From: an uncultured Alphaproteobacteria bacterium
GTDB taxonomy: Bacteria > Pseudomonadota > Alphaproteobacteria > Rhizobiales > Pleomorphomonadaceae
Reading direction: 5' to 3'
NCBI GenBank assembly: GCA_937900425.1
Contig: CALCDT010000135.1
Coordinates: 1-14,023 of the forward strand
DNA length: 14,023 bases
Shown piece by piece: positions 6,797 through 13,239 of this stretch. The position numbers were made by a program, and so were the translations under genes. Under the pieces are notes generated by a model that had not been told where the DNA came from, did not search any database, and was given only the letters and a program-made list of their open reading frames with translations. The stretch's first letter is position 1; each line of letters begins with the position of its first letter.

Positions 6797-7429
6797 GTGG
6801 CGCCGCCGACCTTCGATCGATCGGTCTTCATCAATTGTCCGTTCGACGAGGATTACGCGCCGATCCTCCAGGCGATCCTCTTCTGTATCGTCTATCTCGG
6901 GCTCCAGCCGAGGCTCGCCACCGAGCGCATCGATTCCGGCGACGTTCGCATCGCGAAGATCCAGGATCTGATCGAGAACTCGAAATACTCGATCCACGAC
7001 CTCAGCCGCTGTCAGGCGACGGCCGCGGGGGAGCACTACCGCCTCAACATGCCCTTCGAACTCGGGATCGACTACGCCTGTCGCCGCTATTTCGGCCACG
7101 GGCGGGACGCGAAACGGATTCTCGTTCTCGAGGAAAAACCCTATCGCTATCAGGCCGCGCTGTCCGACCTCGCCGGCTGTGACATCAGTCCCCACGGCGG
7201 CGACTTCCAAAAAGCGATCCGCGCGGTGCGCAACTGGCTCGTCAGCGAGGCGCACGTACCGGGCGTCGGCGCCCAGAAGATCATCAACGCCTACACGACC
7301 GAATTTCAGGAATGGTACTACGAGCGCCAGCGAGCCAACGGGTTTTCCGAGGAGGACATCCTCGACTATCCGACGAGCGAGTTGCTCGCCGCCATGCAGG
7401 AATGGGTAGAATGGGGCAAGCTCATCTGA
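6797..7429 (+). CDS. Uncharacterised FINCPFD-motif protein with TIR / nucleoside deoxyribosyltransferase-like layout
   Basis: No function is established that I know of. The 210-residue protein opens with SVFINCPFDEDY (9-20), a strand-loop like the first strand of TIR-like and deoxyribosyltransferase folds. It continues with ERIDSGDVRIAKI (43-55), YSIHDLSRC (64-72) and NMPFELGIDYA (84-94). ELG after a short hydrophobic stretch resembles the catalytic Glu motif of those superfamilies, so Glu88 is a candidate active residue (inference). A second strand RILVLEE (107-113) follows, then a helical, charged C-terminal half. There is no signal peptide or membrane segment. The GTG start at 6797 is supported by AAGGGG at 6785-6790 and the three-base gap to DUF2188. 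Codon use is a little less GC-biased by eye, with aat, tgt and tat. A nucleotide-cleaving defence effector is one possibility and remains unproven. Confidence 0.8.
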   Translation: MAPPTFDRSVFINCPFDEDYAPILQAILFCIVYLGLQPRLATERIDSGDVRIAKIQDLIENSKYSIHDLSRCQATAAGEHYRLNMPFELGIDYACRRYFGHGRDAKRILVLEEKPYRYQAALSDLAGCDISPHGGDFQKAIRAVRNWLVSEAHVPGVGAQKIINAYTTEFQEWYYERQRANGFSEEDILDYPTSELLAAMQEWVEWGKLI

Positions 7430-7441
7430 GAGGCGAGCTCT

Positions 7442-8473
7442 TCACCTAAGACTTTCCGGCACCACCAGCACCTTCACCTCGCCCGGGGCCGGCGGGTTCA
7501 TCACCACGGCGGGGGCGTCGGCCAGCGAGACCTTGCGGGTGATCAGGCGGGCGACATCGATGGTTCCGGAGGCGACGAGGTCGGCGGCGCGGCGGTGAAC
7601 GAAGGGGTTGATGAAGGAGGGCAGCAGGCGGACCTCGCGGAACAGCAGGTCGAAAGGCTCGATCTCGACCGTCTCGCCCTTCGGCATCACGCCGAGAATC
7701 ACCGCCGCCCCGCCGGGCCGGGCGAGGCGGACCGCCTGGCGCACCGTTTCGCCGACGCCGGCGCATTCGAAGACGACGTCGGCGCCGCCGGGCAGCAGGC
7801 CGCCGTCTCCGGCGATCTGCTCGACGACGTCGCCCGCCGCCGGGTCGACGCTCGCCGTCGCGCCGAGCTCTTCGGCGAGGGCGCGCCGGGAGGCCTGCCG
7901 GGTGACGAGCACGACGCGGCGGGCACCGGCGAGGCGGGCGAGTTGCACGGTGAGCAGGCCGATGACGCCGCCGCCGAGCACGACGACCGAGGCGCCGGCC
8001 TCGATCCCGGCGACGTCGATGCCGTGGAGGCAGCAGGCCAGCGGCTCGCAGAAGGCGCCGTGCATCGGGTCGAGATCCGCCGGCAGCAGGAAGGCCTGCT
8101 TTTCGGGCAGCACCACGTAGTCGGCGAAGCCGCCGTCGCGGTGGATGCCGATGGCGACGAGGTTGCGGCAGAGGTTGACCCGGCCGGCGGTGCAGTGGAC
8201 GCAGCGGCCGCAGGAGATGTTGGGATCGCCGGTCACCCGGTCGCCGACGGCGAGGCCGGAGACGCCGGCGCCGAGCGCCTCGACGATGCCGGCGAACTCG
8301 TGGCCGATGGTCACCGGCGGGCGCGAGGGGAATTCGCCGAGGAAGAGGTGGCGGTCGGTGCCGCAGACGCCGCAGGCCTCGACCCGCACCAGCACCTCTC
8401 CCGGCCCCGGCGCCGGCTTCTCGACCTCGCGCACGACGAGTTCGCCGACGCCTTCCAGACGCATTGCCTTCAT
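7442..8473 (-). CDS. Zinc-dependent alcohol/polyol dehydrogenase (MDR superfamily)
   Basis: A cytosolic NAD(P)-dependent dehydrogenase of 343 residues, full length. The catalytic-zinc set is visible: Cys37 in CGVCGTD (35-40 region), His58-Glu59 in IGHEFAG (56-62) and Glu143 in CEPLACCLHG (142-151). Structural-zinc cysteines are 88, 91, 94 and 102 (CGRCVHC...NLC). The Rossmann motif VLGGGVIG (165-172) and VFECAGVGET (234-243) identify the cofactor domain. Pattern and length fit sorbitol, xylitol or threonine dehydrogenase-like enzymes; the substrate is not deducible. The ATG at 8473 has GGGAGG nine bases upstream. It converges with the FINCPFD gene 12 bases away and diverges from the Fae-like gene across 269 bases. 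A role in formaldehyde or other C1-alcohol oxidation is conceivable only from this neighbour. Confidence 0.92.
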   Translation of the reverse strand: MKAMRLEGVGELVVREVEKPAPGPGEVLVRVEACGVCGTDRHLFLGEFPSRPPVTIGHEFAGIVEALGAGVSGLAVGDRVTGDPNISCGRCVHCTAGRVNLCRNLVAIGIHRDGGFADYVVLPEKQAFLLPADLDPMHGAFCEPLACCLHGIDVAGIEAGASVVVLGGGVIGLLTVQLARLAGARRVVLVTRQASRRALAEELGATASVDPAAGDVVEQIAGDGGLLPGGADVVFECAGVGETVRQAVRLARPGGAAVILGVMPKGETVEIEPFDLLFREVRLLPSFINPFVHRRAADLVASGTIDVARLITRKVSLADAPAVVMNPPAPGEVKVLVVPESLR

Positions 8474-8584
8474 GGACAAGATCCTCCCGGTCGCTGTTGT
8501 TTTCGTTGATGCGGAGTTTGGCAGAGCGGGGCGCGATGCGCCATCAGGGACCGGCCCGCTCACCACCGCCGGCCGCCAATCGCT

Positions 8585-8600
8585 CCGCTCGGACGAGCGG
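8585..8600. promoter_or_regulatory. 16-bp palindrome between the divergent dehydrogenase and Fae-like genes
   Basis: CCGCTCG (8585-8591), GA, CGAGCGG (8594-8600): perfect 7-bp half-sites with a 2-bp spacer, close to the midpoint of the divergent 8474-8742 gap. This spacing suits a dimeric repressor better than an RNA hairpin. A poor promoter (TTGTCG 8649-8654, TAAGAA 8672-8677) follows towards the Fae-like gene, and the hairpin CGGAGC/GCTCCG (8701-8717) lies in its leader. Confidence 0.35.
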
Positions 8601-8742
8601 CTCCCTTGAACGGTTACGCCGCTTCTTTCGGCCGCAGACGACGGGCCGTTGTCGGCGCGGGGACGAGTGACTAAGAACGACCCTGATATCGAAGCGGTGC
8701 CGGAGCGGCCGGCTCCGCCGCGGAACGCTGGAAGGAATCGTC

Positions 8743-9282
8743 ATGTCGGAGATCTGGTTCAGGACGGGTGAGGCGACGGTGCTGGCCTCCGAGGGGCAGG
8801 TGACGGACGCGATGCCCGAGGTGCTGATCGGCTCGGTGAAGGGGCCGGCCGGCCAGGCCTTCGCCTCGATGATGGGGCAGGTGGTCGGCCACACCCGCAT
8901 GTTCGTGGTGCGCGACCTCAACCAGATGGTCCGCCCGGCGACGATGATGACCACCAAGGCCACCATCACCAACGAGGCCTACGTCAACCTGCTCGGCGGC
9001 GTCGTCCAGGCCGCCATCGGCGACGCCATCCTCGACTGCGTCATCGAGGGCATCCTGCCGAAGGACGAGGTCGACGACCTCTGCATGATTGTGATGATCT
9101 GGCTCGATCCGCGGGTGTCCGAGCGCGAGGACCTCGACCAGGCCGAGCTCTACCGCAACAACTACGAGGCGATGAAGATCGCGGTGTCGCGGGCGATGAC
9201 CGGCGAGCCGACGATCGACCAGCTGATCGCCAACCGCAAGAGCGTGAAGCACTACGCCCTCGACGGCGTGATCGACTACTGA
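8743..9282 (+). CDS. Formaldehyde-activating enzyme (Fae) homologue, Fae3-like, without the canonical catalytic His
   Basis: True Fae condenses formaldehyde with tetrahydromethanopterin in the cytosol. This 179-residue protein follows the Fae pattern throughout: RTGEATVLASEG (7-18), VLIGSVKGPAGQAFA (27-41), GHTRMFVV (49-56), RPATMMTTKATI (64-75), GGVVQAAIGDAI (85-96), PKDEVDDLCMIVMIWLDP (106-123), YRNNYEAMKIAVSRAMTGEP (137-156) and IANRKSVKHY (162-171). In Fae the segment AHIDLIIG holds the catalytic His; here the aligned residues are AMPEVLIG (23-30), so Met24 replaces it. The sequence agrees with what I recall of Fae3 paralogues in Methylobacterium, whose role is not settled. It may be a sensor, carrier or altered enzyme rather than a formaldehyde condenser (inference). 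GGAAGGA at 8730-8736 supports the ATG. A strong terminator follows, so it is monocistronic. Confidence 0.88.
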   Translation: MSEIWFRTGEATVLASEGQVTDAMPEVLIGSVKGPAGQAFASMMGQVVGHTRMFVVRDLNQMVRPATMMTTKATITNEAYVNLLGGVVQAAIGDAILDCVIEGILPKDEVDDLCMIVMIWLDPRVSEREDLDQAELYRNNYEAMKIAVSRAMTGEPTIDQLIANRKSVKHYALDGVIDY

Positions 9283-9319
9283 GTCCGGCGGGGCGCTGCG
9301 AGCGCCTGCGCTTCGAATG

Positions 9320-9359
9320 AAAGGCGCCGCGGCGGGATCATCGCCGCGGCGCCTTTTTT
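9320..9359 (+). terminator. Strong intrinsic terminator of the Fae-like gene
   Basis: A 12-bp all-GC stem, GGCGCCGCGGCG (9323-9334) with CGCCGCGGCGCC (9342-9353), has a 7-base loop and is followed by T6 (9354-9359). The AAA/TTT flanks extend the stem. It begins 38 bases after the Fae-like stop. Reading the other way it ends in TTTCATTC and could also serve the first entericidin gene. Confidence 0.93.
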
Positions 9360-9372
9360 GTCCGGCGATTCC

Positions 9373-9519
9373 TCAGCGCGCGACGTCCTTGACGGCCTGC
9401 CCGGTATCCTTGAGGTCCTGCCCGACGCCGCGGACCGTCTTGTCGCAGCCGGCGAGGGCGAAGGTCGCGACGGCGGCGACGAGGACGGCGACGACGGGTG
9501 TTCTGACGACGATTTTCAT
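9373..9519 (-). CDS. Entericidin A/B family lipoprotein (proximal copy)
   Basis: A 48-residue lipoprotein precursor: basic MKIVVR, a hydrophobic stretch (about 7-21), then the lipobox LAGC, with Cys24 the likely lipidated residue. The mature peptide is about 25 residues, DKTVRGVGQDLKDTGQAVKD, the amphipathic core typical of entericidins. In enterobacteria such peptides are small membrane lipoproteins linked to stationary-phase lysis (toxin/antidote pair); in alphaproteobacteria the role is less clear. The ATG at 9519 has GGGGGAA upstream and gives the standard length. A 6-bp hairpin CGCTCC/GGAGCG (9537-9553) sits in its leader. It is a tandem paralogue of the copy at 9703-9840. Confidence 0.88.
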   Translation of the reverse strand: MKIVVRTPVVAVLVAAVATFALAGCDKTVRGVGQDLKDTGQAVKDVAR

Positions 9520-9626
9520 GGATGTTTTCCCCCGACCGCTCCCCGGCGGAGCGATCACAGGCCTGATTGTTCACGAGATTCGCGGTCGAGACCAGAGCAT
9601 GGCGAGCGCGCGCGGCGCGACGTCAG

Positions 9627-9672
9627 GCAAAAAAAAGCCGCTGCGACCGGGGGGGAACGGTGTCGCAGCGGC
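9627..9672 (-). terminator. Strong intrinsic terminator of the distal entericidin gene
   Basis: Read on the minus strand, GCCGCTGCGAC (9672-9662), a 16-base loop, GTCGCAGCGGC (9645-9635) and then T8 (9634-9627). The 11-bp perfect stem lies 30 bases past the stop of the entericidin gene at 9703-9840, so the two entericidins are separate transcription units. Confidence 0.93.
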
Positions 9673-9702
9673 AGTCTTTCCAGGGAGGAAGGAGGAATCA
9701 GG

Positions 9703-9840
9703 TCACCGGGCGGCGTCCTGCACCGCGTCGCCGGTGTCCTGGATGTCGCGGCCGGCGCCGCGGATCGTGTTGTCGCAGGCGGCGACGGAGAGGGCGAAAA
9801 CGGCGGCGATGCCGAAGAGGGCGATTTTCGAAAGCTTCAT
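9703..9840 (-). CDS. Entericidin A/B family lipoprotein (distal copy)
   Basis: Only 45 codons, easily missed. The protein starts MKLSKIALFG, has a hydrophobic h-region (about 6-19) and a lipobox SVAAC with Cys22. It ends with the entericidin core DNTIRGAGRDIQDTGDAVQD (23-42) and AAR. A good ribosome binding site, GAGGTGA, lies about five bases before the ATG at 9840. It shares the T(V/I)RG(V/A)G(Q/R)D pattern with the copy at 9373-9519 but differs in the signal peptide, consistent with an old duplication. Its own terminator follows. The 274 bases upstream (9841-10114) hold its promoter region. I could not name a -10/-35 pair there; only a small CCGAT-CAACA-ATCGG hairpin at 9942-9956 stands out. 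Confidence 0.9.
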   Translation of the reverse strand: MKLSKIALFGIAAVFALSVAACDNTIRGAGRDIQDTGDAVQDAAR

Positions 9841-10114
9841 CGTGTCACCTCATGAAGTCCGATAGGGATGGAATTGTCGGTTGTTCTCGCGAAACGTGGC
9901 CTCGCCCCGAGGGTCCATCGCGAAGGTTCGTTCCGCTTCGTCCGATCAACAATCGGCCCGGGGTTTTGTTTCACGGGAGATCACGAAAATTGCGCTGCGC
10001 CCGCGATCGTGCACCCCGTTTCGGCTTGCCCGTGTTCGACCCGGTTGCCGTTCCGCCAGCAGACGGCGCGAGCATTCCTTTCGGCTGGCCCGCCTCCCTG
10101 GGTGCGCGAGCCGC

Positions 10115-11344
10115 TCAACCTCCGCGGCCGGAGAGCCGGTCGGCGATCCCATCGGCGGCGGCGCGCCCGGTGGCGAGGCATGCGGTGAGGAGGTAGCCGC
10201 CGGTCGGGGCGTCCCAGTCGATCATCTCGCCGGCGACGAAGACGCCGGGGAGTTTCTTCAGCATGTAGGTCTCGTCGATCTCGTCGAAGGCGGTGCCGCC
10301 GTGGCTGCTGATCGCCTCGGCGAGCGGGCGGGGGCGTTCGAGCCGCAGCCGCAGGGTCTTGATCGCCCGGGCGAGGCGCTCGGGGGTCTCGAAGTCGGCG
10401 CGCGGGGTGAATTCGTGAAGCAGCGCGGCCTTGACGCCGTCGAGACCGGCGCGCTTGCGCAGGTGGCTGGCGATCGACTGCTTGCCGCGCGGGGCGGCGA
10501 GATCGGCTTCCAGCCGCTCGCGGCTGCGGTGGGGCGTCAGGTCGACGGTGAGGACGGCCGCGCCGCCGGCCGCCGCGGCGCGCAACTCGCCGCCGACGGC
10601 GTAGATCGCCCCGCCCTCGACGCCGGTCGCCGTGACCACGAACTCTCCGTCGACCTTCGGAACGCCGACGCCGACCCGCACGCTCTTGACCGGGGCACCG
10701 GCGAACCGCCCGCGCATGTGATCGCTCCAGCCGACGTCGTAGCCGCAGTTGGAGGCACCGAAGGGGAGGACACGGACCCCGCGCTCTTCGAGCAGCGGCA
10801 CCCAGGCGCCGGTCGAGCCCATCCGCGGCCAGCTGGCGCCGCCGAGGGCGAGGAGGGTCGCACGCGGTCGCAGGGTGACGGTCTCCGGGCCGACCAGGAA
10901 GCGCAGTGCGCCGTCGTCCGTCCAGCCGGTCCAGGCGTGGCGGGTGCGCAGCACGACGCCGCGTTCCGAGAGCCGCGCGAGCCAGGCGCGCAGCAGCGGC
11001 GAGGCCTTCATCGCCTTGGGAAAGATTCGTCCGGACGAGCCGACGAAGGTCTCGCAGCCGAGACCCTCGGCCCAGAACCGGATCGCTTCCGGCGGGCAGC
11101 CGGCGAGCGCGCTCTCCAGGCGCTCTGCGGCGGCGCCGAAGCGGGTCGCGAACAGGCCGAAGGGCTCCGAATGCGTGAGGTTCAGCCCGCTCTTGCCGGC
11201 GAGCAGGAACTTGCGGCCGACGCTCGGCATCGCGTCGTAGACCGTCACCGGGTGGCCGAGCTCGGAAAGCCGGTCTGCCGCCATCAATCCCGCCGGGCCG
11301 CCACCGACGATCGCGATGCCGCCGTTGTCTTCGCTCGTCCGCAA
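10115..11344 (-). CDS. NAD(P)/FAD-dependent oxidoreductase, HI0933-like / PP_4765-type flavoprotein
   Basis: A flavoprotein of unknown substrate, 409 residues, full length for the family. The FAD-binding Rossmann motif IVGGGPAGLMAADRL (12-26) is followed by the diagnostic GRKFLLAGKSGLNLTHSE (43-60). A second domain includes LLALGGASWPRMGSTG (about 164-179), and the C-terminal FAD-closing motif FVAGEMIDWDAPTGGYLL lies near 374-391. No other start codon precedes the Rossmann motif in frame, so the TTG at 11344 is the likely start, with an AGG about seven bases upstream. Related HI0933 proteins have been discussed in tRNA/RNA modification contexts, but this subgroup has no assigned reaction that I know of. 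It lies downstream of the aminotransferase in the same direction, 107 bases away, so co-transcription is possible. Confidence 0.9.
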   Translation of the reverse strand: MRTSEDNGGIAIVGGGPAGLMAADRLSELGHPVTVYDAMPSVGRKFLLAGKSGLNLTHSEPFGLFATRFGAAAERLESALAGCPPEAIRFWAEGLGCETFVGSSGRIFPKAMKASPLLRAWLARLSERGVVLRTRHAWTGWTDDGALRFLVGPETVTLRPRATLLALGGASWPRMGSTGAWVPLLEERGVRVLPFGASNCGYDVGWSDHMRGRFAGAPVKSVRVGVGVPKVDGEFVVTATGVEGGAIYAVGGELRAAAAGGAAVLTVDLTPHRSRERLEADLAAPRGKQSIASHLRKRAGLDGVKAALLHEFTPRADFETPERLARAIKTLRLRLERPRPLAEAISSHGGTAFDEIDETYMLKKLPGVFVAGEMIDWDAPTGGYLLTACLATGRAAADGIADRLSGRGG

Positions 11345-11419
11345 TCGCCGCCTCGCCGTCCGCGCGCCGCCCGTCCGGGCGAGAGCATGCGCCTCTCGTC
11401 CCGCGGTTGTCGAGATTCC

Positions 11420-11461
11420 GTGTTCAGGCCGCCCGATTCAGGCCGCCGTGTTCAGGCCGCC
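11420..11461. repeat. Three tandem copies of a 14-bp unit at the 3' end of the aminotransferase gene
   Basis: On the minus strand GGCGGCCTGAACAC, GGCGGCCTGAATCG, GGCGGCCTGAACAC follow without gaps; units one and three are identical. The aminotransferase stop codon TGA (11454-11452) lies inside the first unit. Because the stop comes first, changes in copy number leave the protein unchanged but alter the spacer to the downstream flavoprotein gene. Confidence 0.9.
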
Positions 11462-12666
11462 CGTGAGCGCGCCGCCTCCGACGGAACCGCTCCGGCCAGA
11501 AAGGCGGCGGCCTCGGCGACGCCGCTGCCGCGGAAGGCGAGGCCGAGGCCGAGCAGCGTCGCCTCCAGCGCGCCGAGGGCGCCGATCAGCGCGCCGCCGC
11601 TGACGTGGCCCATGTGGCCGATGCGGAAGCCCTGGCCGGACAGGTCGCCGATGCCGGAGGAGAGGACGACGCCGTAGGTGTCGCGGCAGGTGGCGACGAT
11701 GCGGGCGGAGAGGCCCGGCTCGGCGGTGCGCACCACGGTGACGGAGTTGGCGCGCTGGTCCGCCGCCTCGATGTTGAAGGCGAGGGCGCCGGAGGTGGCC
11801 CAGACCGCGACCGCCCGCCGGGTCGCCTCGGCGAGCAGGGCGTGGCGGCGCCAGGCCGCCGCGAGGCCTTCCTCGTCGAGCAGCAGGTCGAGGGCGCGGC
11901 GGAAGCCGAACAAGAGGTGCTCGGGCGGCGTGCCGCAATATTTCATGTAGTGCTCGGGGCCGTCGCGGAAGGTCCAGTCCCAATAGCGGGTGACGAGGTC
12001 GGCGTCGGCGTGGGCGGCGATCGCCTTGGGGCCGGCGGCAACGAGGCCGAGGCCCGGTGGCGTCATCAGGCCCTTCTGGGCGCCGCACATCGCGACGTCG
12101 ATGCCGAGATCGTCCATGGCGAAGGGCTCGATGCCGAGCGAGGCGACGGTGTCGACCATCAGCAGCGCCGGATGGCCGGCGGCGTCGATCGCGGCGCGGA
12201 TCGCGGCGAGGTCGTTGCGCACGCCGGAGGCGGTGTCGATCTGGACGACGAGGACGGCGCGGATCTCGTGGTCGCGGTCGGCGGCGAGCCGGGCCTCGAC
12301 GGCGGCCGGGTCGACGGCGCGGGAGAAGGCCTGCGGCAGGATCTCGACCTTCAGGCCGAGGGTCTCGGCGGTCTCGCCCCAGCCGAGGGCGAAGCGGCCG
12401 CTTTCGAGCACCAGCACGCTCTCGCCGCGGCTGAGCGTGTTGGCGAGCGCCGCCTCCCACGCGCCGTGGCCGTTGGCGGCGTAGATGTAGGTGTTGCCGG
12501 CCGTGCCGAACAGGCGCTTCAGGTCGGCGAGGCAGCGGTCGGTGAGGTCGACGAGCTCGCCGGTGTAGATGTCGACGGCCGGGCGTTGCATCGCCTGCAG
12601 CACGACGTCCGGCACGGTGGTCGGGCCGGGAATCATCAAAAGTTCGCGGCCGTGGCGCAGCGTCAT
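11452..12666 (-). CDS. Class V aminotransferase, alanine/serine-glyoxylate aminotransferase family
   Basis: A PLP enzyme of 404 residues that moves an amino group from serine, alanine or a related donor to glyoxylate or another keto acid. Motifs: LLMIPGPTTVPD (9-20), YAANGHGAWEAAL (62-74, phosphate site), VVQIDTASGVRND (140-152), MVDTVASLG (170-178), CGAQKGLMTPPGLG (194-207) with the Schiff-base Lys198, and FRIGHMGH (347-354). It is related to, but clearly diverged from, Methylobacterium SgaA of the serine cycle as I remember it, so the specific donor is open; phosphonoacetaldehyde or hydroxypyruvate chemistry is also possible. The ATG at 12666 has GAGG eight bases upstream and begins the family homology. 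It diverges from arfB across 104 bases. The last codons merge into a tandem repeat. Confidence 0.9.
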   Translation of the reverse strand: MTLRHGRELLMIPGPTTVPDVVLQAMQRPAVDIYTGELVDLTDRCLADLKRLFGTAGNTYIYAANGHGAWEAALANTLSRGESVLVLESGRFALGWGETAETLGLKVEILPQAFSRAVDPAAVEARLAADRDHEIRAVLVVQIDTASGVRNDLAAIRAAIDAAGHPALLMVDTVASLGIEPFAMDDLGIDVAMCGAQKGLMTPPGLGLVAAGPKAIAAHADADLVTRYWDWTFRDGPEHYMKYCGTPPEHLLFGFRRALDLLLDEEGLAAAWRRHALLAEATRRAVAVWATSGALAFNIEAADQRANSVTVVRTAEPGLSARIVATCRDTYGVVLSSGIGDLSGQGFRIGHMGHVSGGALIGALGALEATLLGLGLAFRGSGVAEAAAFLAGAVPSEAARSRAA

Positions 12667-12770
12667 GGGATATCCTCGCCAAGGGAACGGGAAGTCGGAG
12701 AGCGTGTCTCTCCCCGCCTTCCCTATCATCGCCGCAGGCGCCGCTCCAGAGCGCGGGACGAAGAGAAGCC

Positions 12771-13202
12771 ATGACGATCTACATCACCGACGACATCCGG
12801 ATCGACGAGCGCGAAATCTCCGAGGACTTCGTCACCGCCTCCGGCCCCGGCGGCCAGAACGTCAACAAGGTGGCGAGCGCGGTGCAACTGCGGTTCGACG
12901 TCGCGAACAACTGGACGATTCCCTGGCCGGTGAAACAGCGGCTGGCCAGGCTCGCCGGGCGGCGGATGACGGCCGAGGGCGTGCTGGTGATCCACGCCCA
13001 GAGGTTCCGCGACCAGTCGCGCAACCGCGCCGACGCGCTGGAGCGGCTGGTGACGCTGATCCGCGAGGCCGCGGTGCCGCCGAAGCCGAGAATCGCCACC
13101 AAGCCGACCCGGGGCTCGATTCGCCGGCGGCTCGAAGGCAAGGCCCATCGGTCCGCGATCAAGAAGGCCCGGACGGAGCCGGGTGCGGTCGGCGAGGACT
13201 GA
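12771..13202 (+). CDS. arfB: Alternative ribosome-rescue factor / peptidyl-tRNA hydrolase ArfB (YaeJ)
   Basis: Releases nascent chains from ribosomes stalled on non-stop messages. The 143-residue protein carries the release-factor GGQ signature in SGPGGQNVNK (24-33). The domain fold continues through ASAVQLRFDV (35-44) and VLVIHAQRFRDQSRNR (71-86). The basic C-terminal tail KPTRGSIRRRLEGKAHRSAI (111-130) enters the empty mRNA channel. GGQ without a codon-recognition domain, together with this tail and length, distinguishes it from RF1/RF2. The ATG at 12771 has a GAAGAGAAG-type site just upstream. It is followed by the GFA gene after 37 bases and may share a transcript with it. Confidence 0.95.
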   Translation: MTIYITDDIRIDEREISEDFVTASGPGGQNVNKVASAVQLRFDVANNWTIPWPVKQRLARLAGRRMTAEGVLVIHAQRFRDQSRNRADALERLVTLIREAAVPPKPRIATKPTRGSIRRRLEGKAHRSAIKKARTEPGAVGED

Positions 13203-13239
13203 GGAGAGGGCGCGGCGTGTCCGAGGGCGGAGGAAGGCG

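Noticed and set aside
9881..11677. 598-codon open frame on the plus strand, the longest in the window
   Set aside because: Antisense to the flavoprotein, which carries intact FAD motifs. The translation is composition-biased, with no family pattern.
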